A stretch of DNA of 52,890 bases, taken from contig JAFGVV010000059.1 in NCBI GenBank assembly GCA_016937795.1, positions 1-52,890 on the forward strand, written 5' to 3'. The stretch is from Paludibacteraceae bacterium (GTDB lineage: Bacteria; Bacteroidota; Bacteroidia; Bacteroidales; Paludibacteraceae). The notes beneath the pieces were generated by a model. The model did no database searches. It was not told the DNA's origin and worked only from the letters and a program-made list of their open reading frames with translations. Below are positions 20,138 to 29,400 of this stretch, in pieces (the first letter of the stretch is position 1; each line of letters opens with the position of its first letter). Both the position numbers and the translations under genes were made by a program.

Positions 20138-20174
20138 AAAACCCCTTGCAGCTACATACTGTAAGGGGTTTTTT
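20138..20174 (+). terminator. Terminator after the T9SS gene, directly before the CRISPR array
   Basis: AAACCCCTTGCAG pairs with CTGTAAGGGGTTT and is followed by six T. It is a near copy of the hairpin at 18491-18524. It ends 13 nt before the first CRISPR repeat, leaving no room for a conventional leader promoter. Confidence 0.85.
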
Positions 20175-20187
20175 AATCCGGATTATA

Positions 20188-22691
20188 GTTGTGATTTGCT
20201 TTCAAAATTGTAATTTAGCGCCGAAAGAAACAGCCTAATAATTTGGGATAGCTCAGTTTTAATCGTTGTGATTTGCTTTCAAAATTGTAATTTAGCGCCG
20301 AAAGAAACAGCTTGCTGCAATTCGCGCATGGTCATACCTGTGTTGTGATTTGCTTTCAAAATTGTAATTTAGCGCCGAAAGAAACAGCTTTTGAATAGTA
20401 TAATGTAGCGAATGTATGGTTGTGATTTGCTTTCAAAATTGTAATTTAGCGCCGAAAGAAACAGCAAAGTAATATCTTCTGACGCTCGATTACAGTTGTG
20501 ATTTGCTTTCAAAATTGTAATTTAGCGCCGAAAGAAACAGCCGTACTACATTATTCCTATGGGGCTGAATAGTTGTGATTTGCTTTCAAAATTGTAATTT
20601 AGCGCCGAAAGAAACAGCACGTGCCATGTTGTGGCGAACTGTGGAAGGTTGTGATTTGCTTTCAAAATTGTAATTTAGCGCCGAAAGAAACAGCTGATGG
20701 CATTGTAAGTGTTACATCCAACTGGTTGTGATTTGCTTTCAAAATTGTAATTTAGCGCCGAAAGAAACAGCTGCAATGTAATTTTCGAGAGCGGAAACCG
20801 AGTTGTGATTTGCTTTCAAAATTGTAATTTAGCGCCGAAAGAAACAGCGTAATCATCATATTGAAGGGTGAGGCAACGTTGTGATTTGCTTTCAAAATTG
20901 TAATTTAGCGCCGAAAGAAACAGCCGTATAGGCAATCAGGAACTGCATCGCACGGTTGTGATTTGCTTTCAAAATTGTAATTTAGCGCCGAAAGAAACAG
21001 CAGTTCATACGATGCAGCTTGTGACCTGCTAGTTGTGATTTGCTTTCAAAATTGTAATTTAGCGCCGAAAGAAACAGCTGTTATTTCAGTAAGTAGTTGA
21101 TTTGTGTGTTGTGATTTGCTTTCAAAATTGTAATTTAGCGCCGAAAGAAACAGCGAAACCAGAAGCAAGAACACCAGAATTTCCGTTGTGATTTGCTTTC
21201 AAAATTGTAATTTAGCGCCGAAAGAAACAGCGGATGCAATGGGTAGCCGAACGGCAGCTGGTTGTGATTTGCTTTCAAAATTGTAATTTAGCGCCGAAAG
21301 AAACAGCATCCTTGTTGAGTGTTTGACTCACCTGCTGGTTGTGATTTGCTTTCAAAATTGTAATTTAGCGCCGAAAGAAACAGCGCTATGTCATACTTTC
21401 CTTTCAGGTAGCCGGTTGTGATTTGCTTTCAAAATTGTAATTTAGCGCCGAAAGAAACAGCGCAGACTTACTTCTTGCTTGTGATATATTAGTTGTGATT
21501 TGCTTTCAAAATTGTAATTTAGCGCCGAAAGAAACAGCTTCGTTTGTTTGCGATACCCTCCCAATATGGTTGTGATTTGCTTTCAAAATTGTAATTTAGC
21601 GCCGAAAGAAACAGCAGGAAGCGGCATCGGACTTATCCGACGTGCGTTGTGATTTGCTTTCAAAATTGTAATTTAGCGCCGAAAGAAACAGCTTTGCGGT
21701 CGGCATAGTGATGTATGCTCGAGTTGTGATTTGCTTTCAAAATTGTAATTTAGCGCCGAAAGAAACAGCACAAAAGAATTCGGATTGACCTGAGGAGTAG
21801 TTGTGATTTGCTTTCAAAATTGTAATTTAGCGCCGAAAGAAACAGCCCACAAAGCTGCCCATATGGCGCAGCTGCGTTGTGATTTGCTTTCAAAATTGTA
21901 ATTTAGCGCCGAAAGAAACAGCTTTTTTCCTATAATTTATAGTATTGTCAAAGTTGTGATTTGCTTTCAAAATTGTAATTTAGCGCCGAAAGAAACAGCA
22001 TTTTTCATGTCCTGTGTTACTTCTGTGTGGTTGTGATTTGCTTTCAAAATTGTAATTTAGCGCCGAAAGAAACAGCTGAGATCCGGCACATTTTGCATGG
22101 TGTAGGTTGTGATTTGCTTTCAAAATTGTAATTTAGCGCCGAAAGAAACAGCATTCGGGTATGTGTTTCCGGAAGTCAGAACGTTGTGATTTGCTTTCAA
22201 AATTGTAATTTAGCGCCGAAAGAAACAGCTTTTCTTGGTTTTTTCAATCCGGACGAATAGTTGTGATTTGCTTTCAAAATTGTAATTTAGCGCCGAAAGA
22301 AACAGCTGTAGCTTTATTCTCAAAAGAACATGTATAGTTGTGATTTGCTTTCAAAATTGTAATTTAGCGCCGAAAGAAACAGCGGATTATCCCGGTATCA
22401 TTGCAGCTGAAACGTTGTGATTTGCTTTCAAAATTGTAATTTAGCGCCGAAAGAAACAGCACTCCAAACGGGTATCAAAACAGTTTATCAGTTGTGATTT
22501 GCTTTCAAAATTGTAATTTAGCGCCGAAAGAAACAGCCTCCATGTGTTTCATTGGATTACCAATGTGGTTGTGATTTGCTTTCAAAATTGTAATTTAGCG
22601 CCGAAAGAAACAGCTGAACGCAATAATAAATTCTCTACATTCGCGTTGTGATTTGCTTTCAAAATTGTAATTTAGCGCCGAAAGAAACAGC
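20188..22691 (+). CRISPR. Type II-C CRISPR array, 33 repeats and 32 spacers
   Basis: Thirty-three copies of a 47-nt repeat (beginning GTTGTGATTTGCTTTC, ending CGCCGAAAGAAACAGC) with no variant seen by eye, separated by 25 spacers of 30 nt and seven of 29 nt. Repeat starts run from 20188, 20265 and 20342 to 22568 and 22645. The 5' GTTGTG end and the anti-repeat downstream show that crRNA is made from the plus strand, towards the cas genes. The spacers look unrelated to each other. Positions 2-4 (TTG) and 24-31 (TAATTTAG) of each repeat resemble a Bacteroidota promoter with 19-nt spacing. The complete identity of the repeats suggests the array is maintained or recently active. Confidence 0.98.
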
Positions 22692-22796
22692 ACATTATGT
22701 GCAAAGCGCTAAATATCTGAAAATTACAACAAGATTTTGATTTAAAAAACCAGGCTGTTTTAAAACAAAAATCCCGTCGCATGACGGGATTTTTGC
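22682..22796 (+). ncRNA. Candidate tracrRNA
   Basis: GCGCTAAAT at 22706-22714 is exactly complementary to repeat positions 26-34, and TGAAAATTACAAC at 22718-22730 pairs (with one G-U) with the repeat 5' end GUUGUGAUU and, beyond a bulge, with UUCA. This gives the lower stem, bulge and upper stem of a crRNA:tracrRNA duplex. The tail ends in a hairpin AAAAATCCCGTC/GACGGGATTTTT (22767-22794). The 5' end is inferred: the anti-repeat starts only 14 nt after the last repeat, so transcription must begin inside the array, probably in the last repeat, or the RNA is processed from the pre-crRNA. Confidence 0.8.
22767..22794. terminator. Bidirectional terminator between tracrRNA and cas2
   Basis: A perfect 12-bp stem (AAAAATCCCGTC with GACGGGATTTTT) and a GCAT loop. 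T tracts on both strands allow it to end the tracrRNA on the plus strand and the cas operon on the minus strand, whose last stop codon is at 22804. Confidence 0.85.
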
Positions 22797-22803
22797 GTTC
22801 TAT

Positions 22804-23617
<814 letters not shown>

Positions 23618-23659
23618 AATTCTACATTCTCAATTCTGCATTCTCAATTCTACATTTTT
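23618..23659. repeat. Right inverted-repeat arm of the four-helix-bundle cassette
   Basis: Two tandem copies of about 16 bp (TACATTCTCAATTCT then GCATTCTCAATTCTAC) that are the reverse complement of the arm at about 23148-23164. They start directly at the gene's ATG side and lie just downstream of cas1. Confidence 0.6.
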
Positions 23660-23669
23660 CAGTCTACAT

Positions 23670-24707
23670 TTATATAAACTCCGGATAAGCAATTTTTCTG
23701 GTTTCGCCCATATAGCATTTAGCCAGCGAAGCAGTAGTCTGACTTACTGCCACCATTAGCGGACTGCGTTGATTGTTTATCATCACATCGAGCACCGGGA
23801 TATTCAAAAGTTTCGCTTTCATGTCCTTGGTCAAATCAAAGGCTGATATTTTACTTTGTTCTTCATATCCATTTATTTCCGGTGCAGCTGCAATAGTATA
23901 ATCAGCTTGTCGGCTATTAATCTCATCAATAGCAATGGGATTCTGTTTAATAATATCATCGACAATTTCGATCACCATTTTATCCACAAAAGGTCGGTAA
24001 GGTTCCATGATATCATCGGCCAGACAATAGGCATTATAACGGTTGTGATGATGAATACCCAAAGTAGGAAGCAGACCACTACCCACAAGCGAACGGGCCA
24101 CTACAGCGCGTAATATTGCATAACCATAATTCAATAAATTATTTGGAGGCACTCCTTCCCTGCCCCGTTTAAAATCGGGAATCATCGGAAATGCATTTTT
24201 CCAGTAATAAGCAGCTGCCCGCGCTTCAAGATTATCGCTGTCGCCACTTTTCACATCATTGACCCATACCCGCATATTCTTCACTACAGCACCACGGCAA
24301 TTGTCGAGTACATAAGCCTGATTGCTGATTTTGGCCTGTACTGTTTGCTGCCAAAGTTGTTTACGCAGTGGCACTGTTGCATCAATCTGCGCCTGAAACC
24401 TTTCGCTTTGTACTGTATTGCCACTAAGAGGCAAAAGTAGCCCTACTGGCATTCGCGAACTATCGCAGGTAATAACGGCCACATTGTTTGCCAACAGCGC
24501 CTCAAGCAATCCGTGAGTAATGGTAATTTGCTTATGGTCGAGCAATACTACTCCAATATCCTCGATAGCTATAGTAGCCTGTGCTTCTTTTTTAAAACTT
24601 TCGGGCAAATCGTTGTTTTTCACTACTTCGGGCAAATGAACTACCAATTGCGCATTTCGCATACTCAGATATGCAGGATTTCCAAAATAAAGTGTGCGTT
24701 TTATCAT
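23670..24707 (-). CDS. cas1: CRISPR-associated endonuclease Cas1 (type II)
   Basis: A 345-residue integrase of the CRISPR adaptation complex. The N-terminal beta domain starts MIKRTLYFGNPAYLSM. The helical catalytic domain keeps the metal ligands: Glu161 in DNLEARAAAYYW, a His in GIHHHNRYN (219-221), and Glu235 in ADDIMEPYRP. It joins new spacers to the first repeat together with Cas2. In type II-C loci cas1 usually follows cas9 directly; here the two are separated by about 1.7 kb containing a transposase and a broken gene, so cas1 probably needs its own promoter. The protein looks intact, at about 40 residues longer than the shortest type II Cas1. Confidence 0.96.
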   Translation of the reverse strand: MIKRTLYFGNPAYLSMRNAQLVVHLPEVVKNNDLPESFKKEAQATIAIEDIGVVLLDHKQITITHGLLEALLANNVAVITCDSSRMPVGLLLPLSGNTVQSERFQAQIDATVPLRKQLWQQTVQAKISNQAYVLDNCRGAVVKNMRVWVNDVKSGDSDNLEARAAAYYWKNAFPMIPDFKRGREGVPPNNLLNYGYAILRAVVARSLVGSGLLPTLGIHHHNRYNAYCLADDIMEPYRPFVDKMVIEIVDDIIKQNPIAIDEINSRQADYTIAAAPEINGYEEQSKISAFDLTKDMKAKLLNIPVLDVMINNQRSPLMVAVSQTTASLAKCYMGETRKIAYPEFI

Positions 24708-24751
24708 AATATTGTAGATTAAGATATTACAAATTATCGGAATAACGAGAT

Positions 24752-24823
24752 GTCGGAGTGCGACTATAAGTCGTGCCCCTACTTAATGAAGTAAAAGAGG
24801 GCGTATCTTCGAGAGTCGCCCTC
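24752..24823. repeat. REP hairpins downstream of the RAYT gene
   Basis: Two short imperfect hairpins: GTCGGAGTGCGACT-TAAGTCGTGCCCC at 24752-24779, and GAGGGCGTATCT/AGAGTCGCCCTC at 24797-24823. Each has a related copy on the other side of the transposase (25568-25599 and 25525-25555). Confidence 0.65.
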
Positions 24824-24828
24824 GCTCT

Positions 24829-25482
24829 CTAAAACTTCAAACTAAATTCGTCCACTCTTTGCCGGCAAACTAACTTACCATTTCGGAGACCGCTCAAATC
24901 GCGGAACGACGAAAACTCCCAATCCTCAGGATTTTTCACAAGTCCTCCTTTTAAAGGATTCTGGTGTATATAATTAAAGCAAATCTGAGGATAATCATTG
25001 TCAGGGTCGGGAATAAAAATCAAAGTACCAAAACCCAGATTGTAATACGATGGCGACACTTCGAGCGGTTTAGTGATACAATCGGCTTTCGTTTTTTGAC
25101 GGAATAATGAACCACTTCTACTTTGTTGCTGGTTGATAGCACGAGTGTAAGAAGATAACATTATACCAATTGCCTGGTTGAGGTTCGAAACAGTCGGAGT
25201 GCGACTTTGAGTCGCGCCCCGACTTGCCTCACGATTCGAAGTCACCCTGTCAATTTCCGTCCCACCGCGTCTCATTACGCTTTCCAACTCCGTTTCGCGT
25301 ACATAAACCATCCAATGAAAATGATTCGGCATCAGACACCAGGCAAGCACATCGCAATAAGGCAATAAATAATCGTTCATCTTTTGCAGAAAAAACAGGT
25401 AGTTATCTCTGTTGTAAAAGATTTTCTGACGATTATTACCCTGATTGTAGATATGGTAGATATTATCTTTGATAAACACCAT
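24829..25482 (-). CDS. REP-associated tyrosine transposase (RAYT, Y1/HUH family)
   Basis: A 217-residue HUH nuclease of the IS200-like Y1 type. The HUH motif is MPNHFHWMV (His54 and His56), and the catalytic Tyr112 lies in SSYTRAINQQQ. The motif CFNYIHQNPLKGGLV near the C-terminus is typical of RAYT proteins, which cut and move REP hairpins. The ATG at 25482 begins the conserved MVFIKDNIYHIYNQG; an upstream in-frame start at 25515 is less likely. Residues of about 74-97 are encoded by REP sequence inserted in frame (25193-25262), between the HUH motif and the tyrosine helix. It lies between cas9 and cas1 and is flanked by REP hairpins. Confidence 0.9.
   Translation of the reverse strand: MVFIKDNIYHIYNQGNNRQKIFYNRDNYLFFLQKMNDYLLPYCDVLAWCLMPNHFHWMVYVRETELESVMRRGGTEIDRVTSNREASRGATQSRTPTVSNLNQAIGIMLSSYTRAINQQQSRSGSLFRQKTKADCITKPLEVSPSYYNLGFGTLIFIPDPDNDYPQICFNYIHQNPLKGGLVKNPEDWEFSSFRDLSGLRNGKLVCRQRVDEFSLKF
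25193..25253. repeat. REP sequence inside the RAYT coding region
   Basis: 25193-25224 is nearly identical to the extragenic REP hairpin at 25568-25599 (GTCGGAGTGCGACTT, then AGTCGCGCCCCGAC). 25237-25253 (GAAGTCACCCTGTCAAT) matches one arm of the hairpin at 25646-25674. Together they supply about 24 codons of the transposase. Confidence 0.75.
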
Positions 25483-25524
25483 AAATGACTTAATTTGTGA
25501 TATGTATTTTCTCAACTCTGAGCC

Positions 25525-25674
25525 ACAGAGGGTGTCTCTTCGAGAGACGCCCTCTGTTTTCGGGTTAGTCGGAGTGCGACTTAAAGTCGCGCCCCGACTC
25601 GTTGCTTATGTAAAACTTATCATTATAATTGAGAAGTCCTATTGTCAGGGTGACTTCAAGTCACCCTGTCAATT
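25525..25674. repeat. REP hairpin cluster upstream of the RAYT gene
   Basis: Three hairpins in a row: GAGGGTGTCTCT/AGAGACGCCCTC (about 25526-25554), GTCGGAGTGCGACTT/AAGTCGCGCCCCGAC (25568-25599), and CAGGGTGACTT/AAGTCACCCTG (25646-25668). The first two have partners downstream of the gene and the last two have partners inside it. Confidence 0.7.
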
Positions 25675-25724
25675 GGTTATTCGTTTGCTAATCAGCAATA
25701 TTACCAAGACGATCGACTTTGAGT

Positions 25725-25888
25725 TTAATACTCACCTACATCTACAATATCCCCTAAATGATTGGTGCGAACTTTTATGACTCCTTTTATACCAACTAAG
25801 CTACACCTCTTGAAAGTAACTTCTTTTAATTCTGATTTTACATCAACGGTTATTTCTAAATGATATCTGAAGTGATTCCCTTTCAAAT
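25725..25888 (-). pseudogene. Coding-like remnant without a start codon
   Basis: About 50 codons are open on the minus strand in one frame (DLKGNHFRYHLEITVDV followed by KSELKEVTFKRC, ending VGEY before a TAA at 25725-25727) with no ATG. It follows at once after the stop of the DUF6155-like pseudogene and looks like the truncated end of another gene. No family was recognised. Confidence 0.3.
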
Positions 25889-26414
25889 CTAATCGTTATA
25901 ATAATCGTAAAATACGTTTGTAATATCATCTGAAAATCCATATCCACATACCGAAGCCCAATCTATACATTGCTCTACACGTAGTTAAAAATCGTCCAAT
26001 AAATTTTGTTTGTGCATAAATTTTAAGGCAGCAACAAAGTTATTGTAAGCTCCAATATAAAAAGATTCTTCCATGTCACCATATGTGTACGTAAACTTGC
26101 AGGCACATTCAGGTAAAGTTAGCATTACATCAGCAAGCGTTTCAGGCGAAGGTTGTAAATCCCTAAAATCAGCAATTGCCCGTTTGGCAACCGAGTATAT
26201 TAACCCAGATTGCTCGGGGCGTGAAACATTGAACTCTTTAATAATTAATCTTTTATACTTACCTGCTAACTCATTTTCGTTTACCAGATCCAGGTAAAAA
26301 TCATAAAACTCTCTTACCGCATTGTTTTTGACGTACAAATCCAATACTTGATCTAATAATTGCTTTTTAATGAGATTGTTAAGTTCTTTTTTTTTTAGTT
26401 TTGCTTTTGGACAT
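25889..26414 (-). pseudogene. DUF6155-like gene, frameshifted and interrupted, directly after cas9
   Basis: Read from the ATG at 26414 (8 nt after the cas9 stop), the frame gives MSKSKTKKK and then a run of 10 A (26387-26396 on the plus strand as T). One A fewer would continue as ELNNLIKKQLLDQVLDLYVK into the long open frame NAVREFYDFYLDLV. That frame stops at TAA (25985-25987) after KQNLLDDF, but in the same frame continues LRVEQCIDWASVCGYGF to a TAG at 25889. So there is one frameshift in a homopolymer and one nonsense codon. The pattern resembles DUF6155 proteins of Bacteroidota (function unknown); that name is from memory. Slippage on A10 could restore the first part. The internal open frame has only a TTG start. 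Confidence 0.65.
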
Positions 26415-26422
26415 TATGGTTC

Positions 26423-29400
26423 TTATTTGAAAGTTAAAGTTCCATCTAAATTCATTTCAAAATCTACACCATCAATTGCAAAGTTCCACTCATTTTGTCT
26501 TAGTCTTAAAAATACTTGATTCTCTTCTATGTTGACATAAGAGTATTCATTATTTTCTTTCTTCAATTCTGTATCATTACCTGCAGCTAAATGGTGTTTA
26601 AACTTGATTCTTCCATCTGTCTCGAATTGAGTGATCTTAAACATACGTTTTGCCAATTCAGTTGTATTTAAGTCGAGTAGTTCTTCTTGCGTTTTATTAT
26701 AGAATAGTACTTTTTGTCCTATTCTCAGAACAGCATATAGTGGAATTTTTGTCATTTTTTTTCCACTTCCTTTCTCAAGTATATTATAGTATGGCTCATT
26801 AAAATATTGGTTGTCATTTCGAATTTTAAGATTTGCGACTTCTCCGATTGAAAGAATCTTCATTGCTTTATCTTTATTTTCTTTGTAGAAAAGACAAAGT
26901 GAGTTTTCTCCGTTCTTTGCAAGTGTAAAGCGTTTGTATTCTTTAAGTGATTCAAATGAGTGAGTATGCACTTTTATTGCAGTGCCATATTTAATACCAT
27001 TTTCAAAACAACGAATATGTCTTATTTTATTGACCTTATTCCCGTTTTTGTCAAGCATGTAGATGCCATTGTCCATTGCTAACCTAAAGTCACCATAAGC
27101 ATCTACTTGTTTCTTTATTGATGTAAGCAAGTCTTTATCAACAATGACTTTTTCAATTTCATCCAATGACTTAAATCCAGCTGAATTCGCATCTTTTTTA
27201 TATTTTAAATCTTTGCGAATAACTAAGAATATTTCATCCTTAAGGATCATCTTCTCATTCTCATCAAAAACAATTTTGTTATCCTCGTTTCTTATTGGTT
27301 GCTTTATAGCACCATAGAGTGATTCGCCATGTAATTGTCCACGAATAGTGTCACCTTGTGCAATTTTGGGGATTTTGTTCCCTTTGTCATCTAAATGGAA
27401 TTGCCATTTGCCATTTTCGTATAAAAATCTGAGGTATTCTATTTTTCCTCTCTTTCTGACTTTTTTGAAAGTTGAAACAAGTGTTCGGTTTTCTGACAAG
27501 TTGTTGATTAGTAAATTATTCTCAATAAATTTAATCTTTGACGCATCAAAATTTGGCCAATCAATAGGTTTGTCATGATAGATTGTGAAATTATTATCTT
27601 TGGCTTCGTTATATTTTAATAGAGTTTTGTCTCTTTCAAAGAATGGTGGAATTAGCGTTAAAATGGCAGCATCAATGGCATGATGGCTATGTACGCTTCT
27701 ATCTTTTTCCTCTTTAGAAAGTTTGACGTTGTATATTTCTTTAAAAGCGTCTGTGACAACACCTTTCTCTACGGATACTTTTTTAAAAACTGTTTTAAGA
27801 TATGGGAGTGCAAACTTTGTGATTATCTGAGTGTCTCTTAACTGACTATTTCTCCAACCTGCTTTGTATTCTTCAATTGTGAAATATTTTAATTTAGTTC
27901 TCCAATAATCCAAATCCATCTTCACATAGTGATAGTTCTGGATGCAAAAATCTTTATATCCTTTTGTGGAAGCATATTTTGCTTTGTTGCGCCATTCATC
28001 ATATTGTTTCTCCAAATCATCTATCTTAGCCCAATGTTCAATAGTTATATTTTTACCTTTAATTAGTTTTTCTTCTGTCCAATGTTTTCCAAAGAGGATT
28101 TCCATATTTTTTATTATAGCTCCACATTGAAAACCGTTTATTAGCTTAGCTTCTTTATAATTAGGGCATTGTGTAGGAAACCGTTTACCTTTGATTTCTC
28201 TGTTGTATATAGAATGAGCCAATGTAAAATTTCTAAGTTCATTATCAAAGCTCATGCTTGCAGGAATAGTATGCTCAATATCAAAGTGAGTCCCATTAAA
28301 AACATCACAAAAACCAATTGTATATCCTGTATAAATGCACCTACGTTTTTGTTCTTCCCATAATCGAACTTTTTGAAGAAGTACTTTGTCGTTTTCGTCA
28401 AAGGCTGTTTTACATTCTGTATTTATTTCACGAATAATACCTTTGAACTTTTCATTTTCTTTCTCTCGTTCTCTGTTCCAGCGCTCAATAGCTTTTCTTC
28501 TGTTCGTATCATTTAGCTCCCGAGCAATCTCAACAACAATGCGAGTATCTTCATCTATTTTGCCTGTTTTCAAAAGATAGTTGATCAATTGCTTTATTTT
28601 ATGCAATGATTTTAGTGCCATCGGATTCTTTAATCCTCTGCTTAAAGGCTCTGGATTGCCTAATAGGCGAAGACTCCAACCTTGATATTCTGCATGTGGA
28701 TTATTTGCTAAAAAGTGCTGAAGTTTCTCTTCTGAGATAAATACATCTTTCTTTCCTAACGCATAGTGTTTATATTCCAAAGCACTAGCATAGTTCTCTT
28801 GTTCAGATGGATGCCAAAGGTATTTTTTTTGCTCATCTTGTGCATTGTATTTTTCTTTCAAAAATGTAAAAATTTCATCATGTAGTCTTGGTTGCTCAAC
28901 AAATACATTACGTTTTGACAGGATAGATTTTTTTAGAAAATCTAAGTAGTTTTTTGATACATAGTTTTGCATCATTTCTTTTTTGTCTTTAGAAAAACTA
29001 CTCCAGGTTTTTTCTCCAATAATATTTATGATTTTTTCTTCAATTTCGACTAATTCTGAGTTGTCTAAAGGGCGTTCAATATCAATGGAGTAACGAAAAT
29101 CGCTATTTAACTGATCTTGGATTAGAGCATTGACAATTGTATTCAGTAACTTATGCTCAGAATTTCTAATAGTAATTCGTCCAATTTCATTTGAAATTTC
29201 AGAAATCAAACTATCTGATATTTCTTCACGATTAAGCACTTTATAAATATTTGCAAGATAAACAGCATGGCTATATAGAAACCCATTCTGAAGAAATGGA
29301 AGAATCTTTTTTATAGCAGACAAGCTCAGTGTTGCATACCCCTGATTGAGTTTTATTTTTGAGAATTTTTCTGCATTCTCTGTACTTAATTTTAATTTTT

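Noticed and set aside
20188..22691. Transcription of the array from the minus strand
   Set aside because: The repeat begins GTTGTG on the plus strand as in other type II-C crRNA repeats, and the anti-repeat with terminator is in the plus-strand direction.
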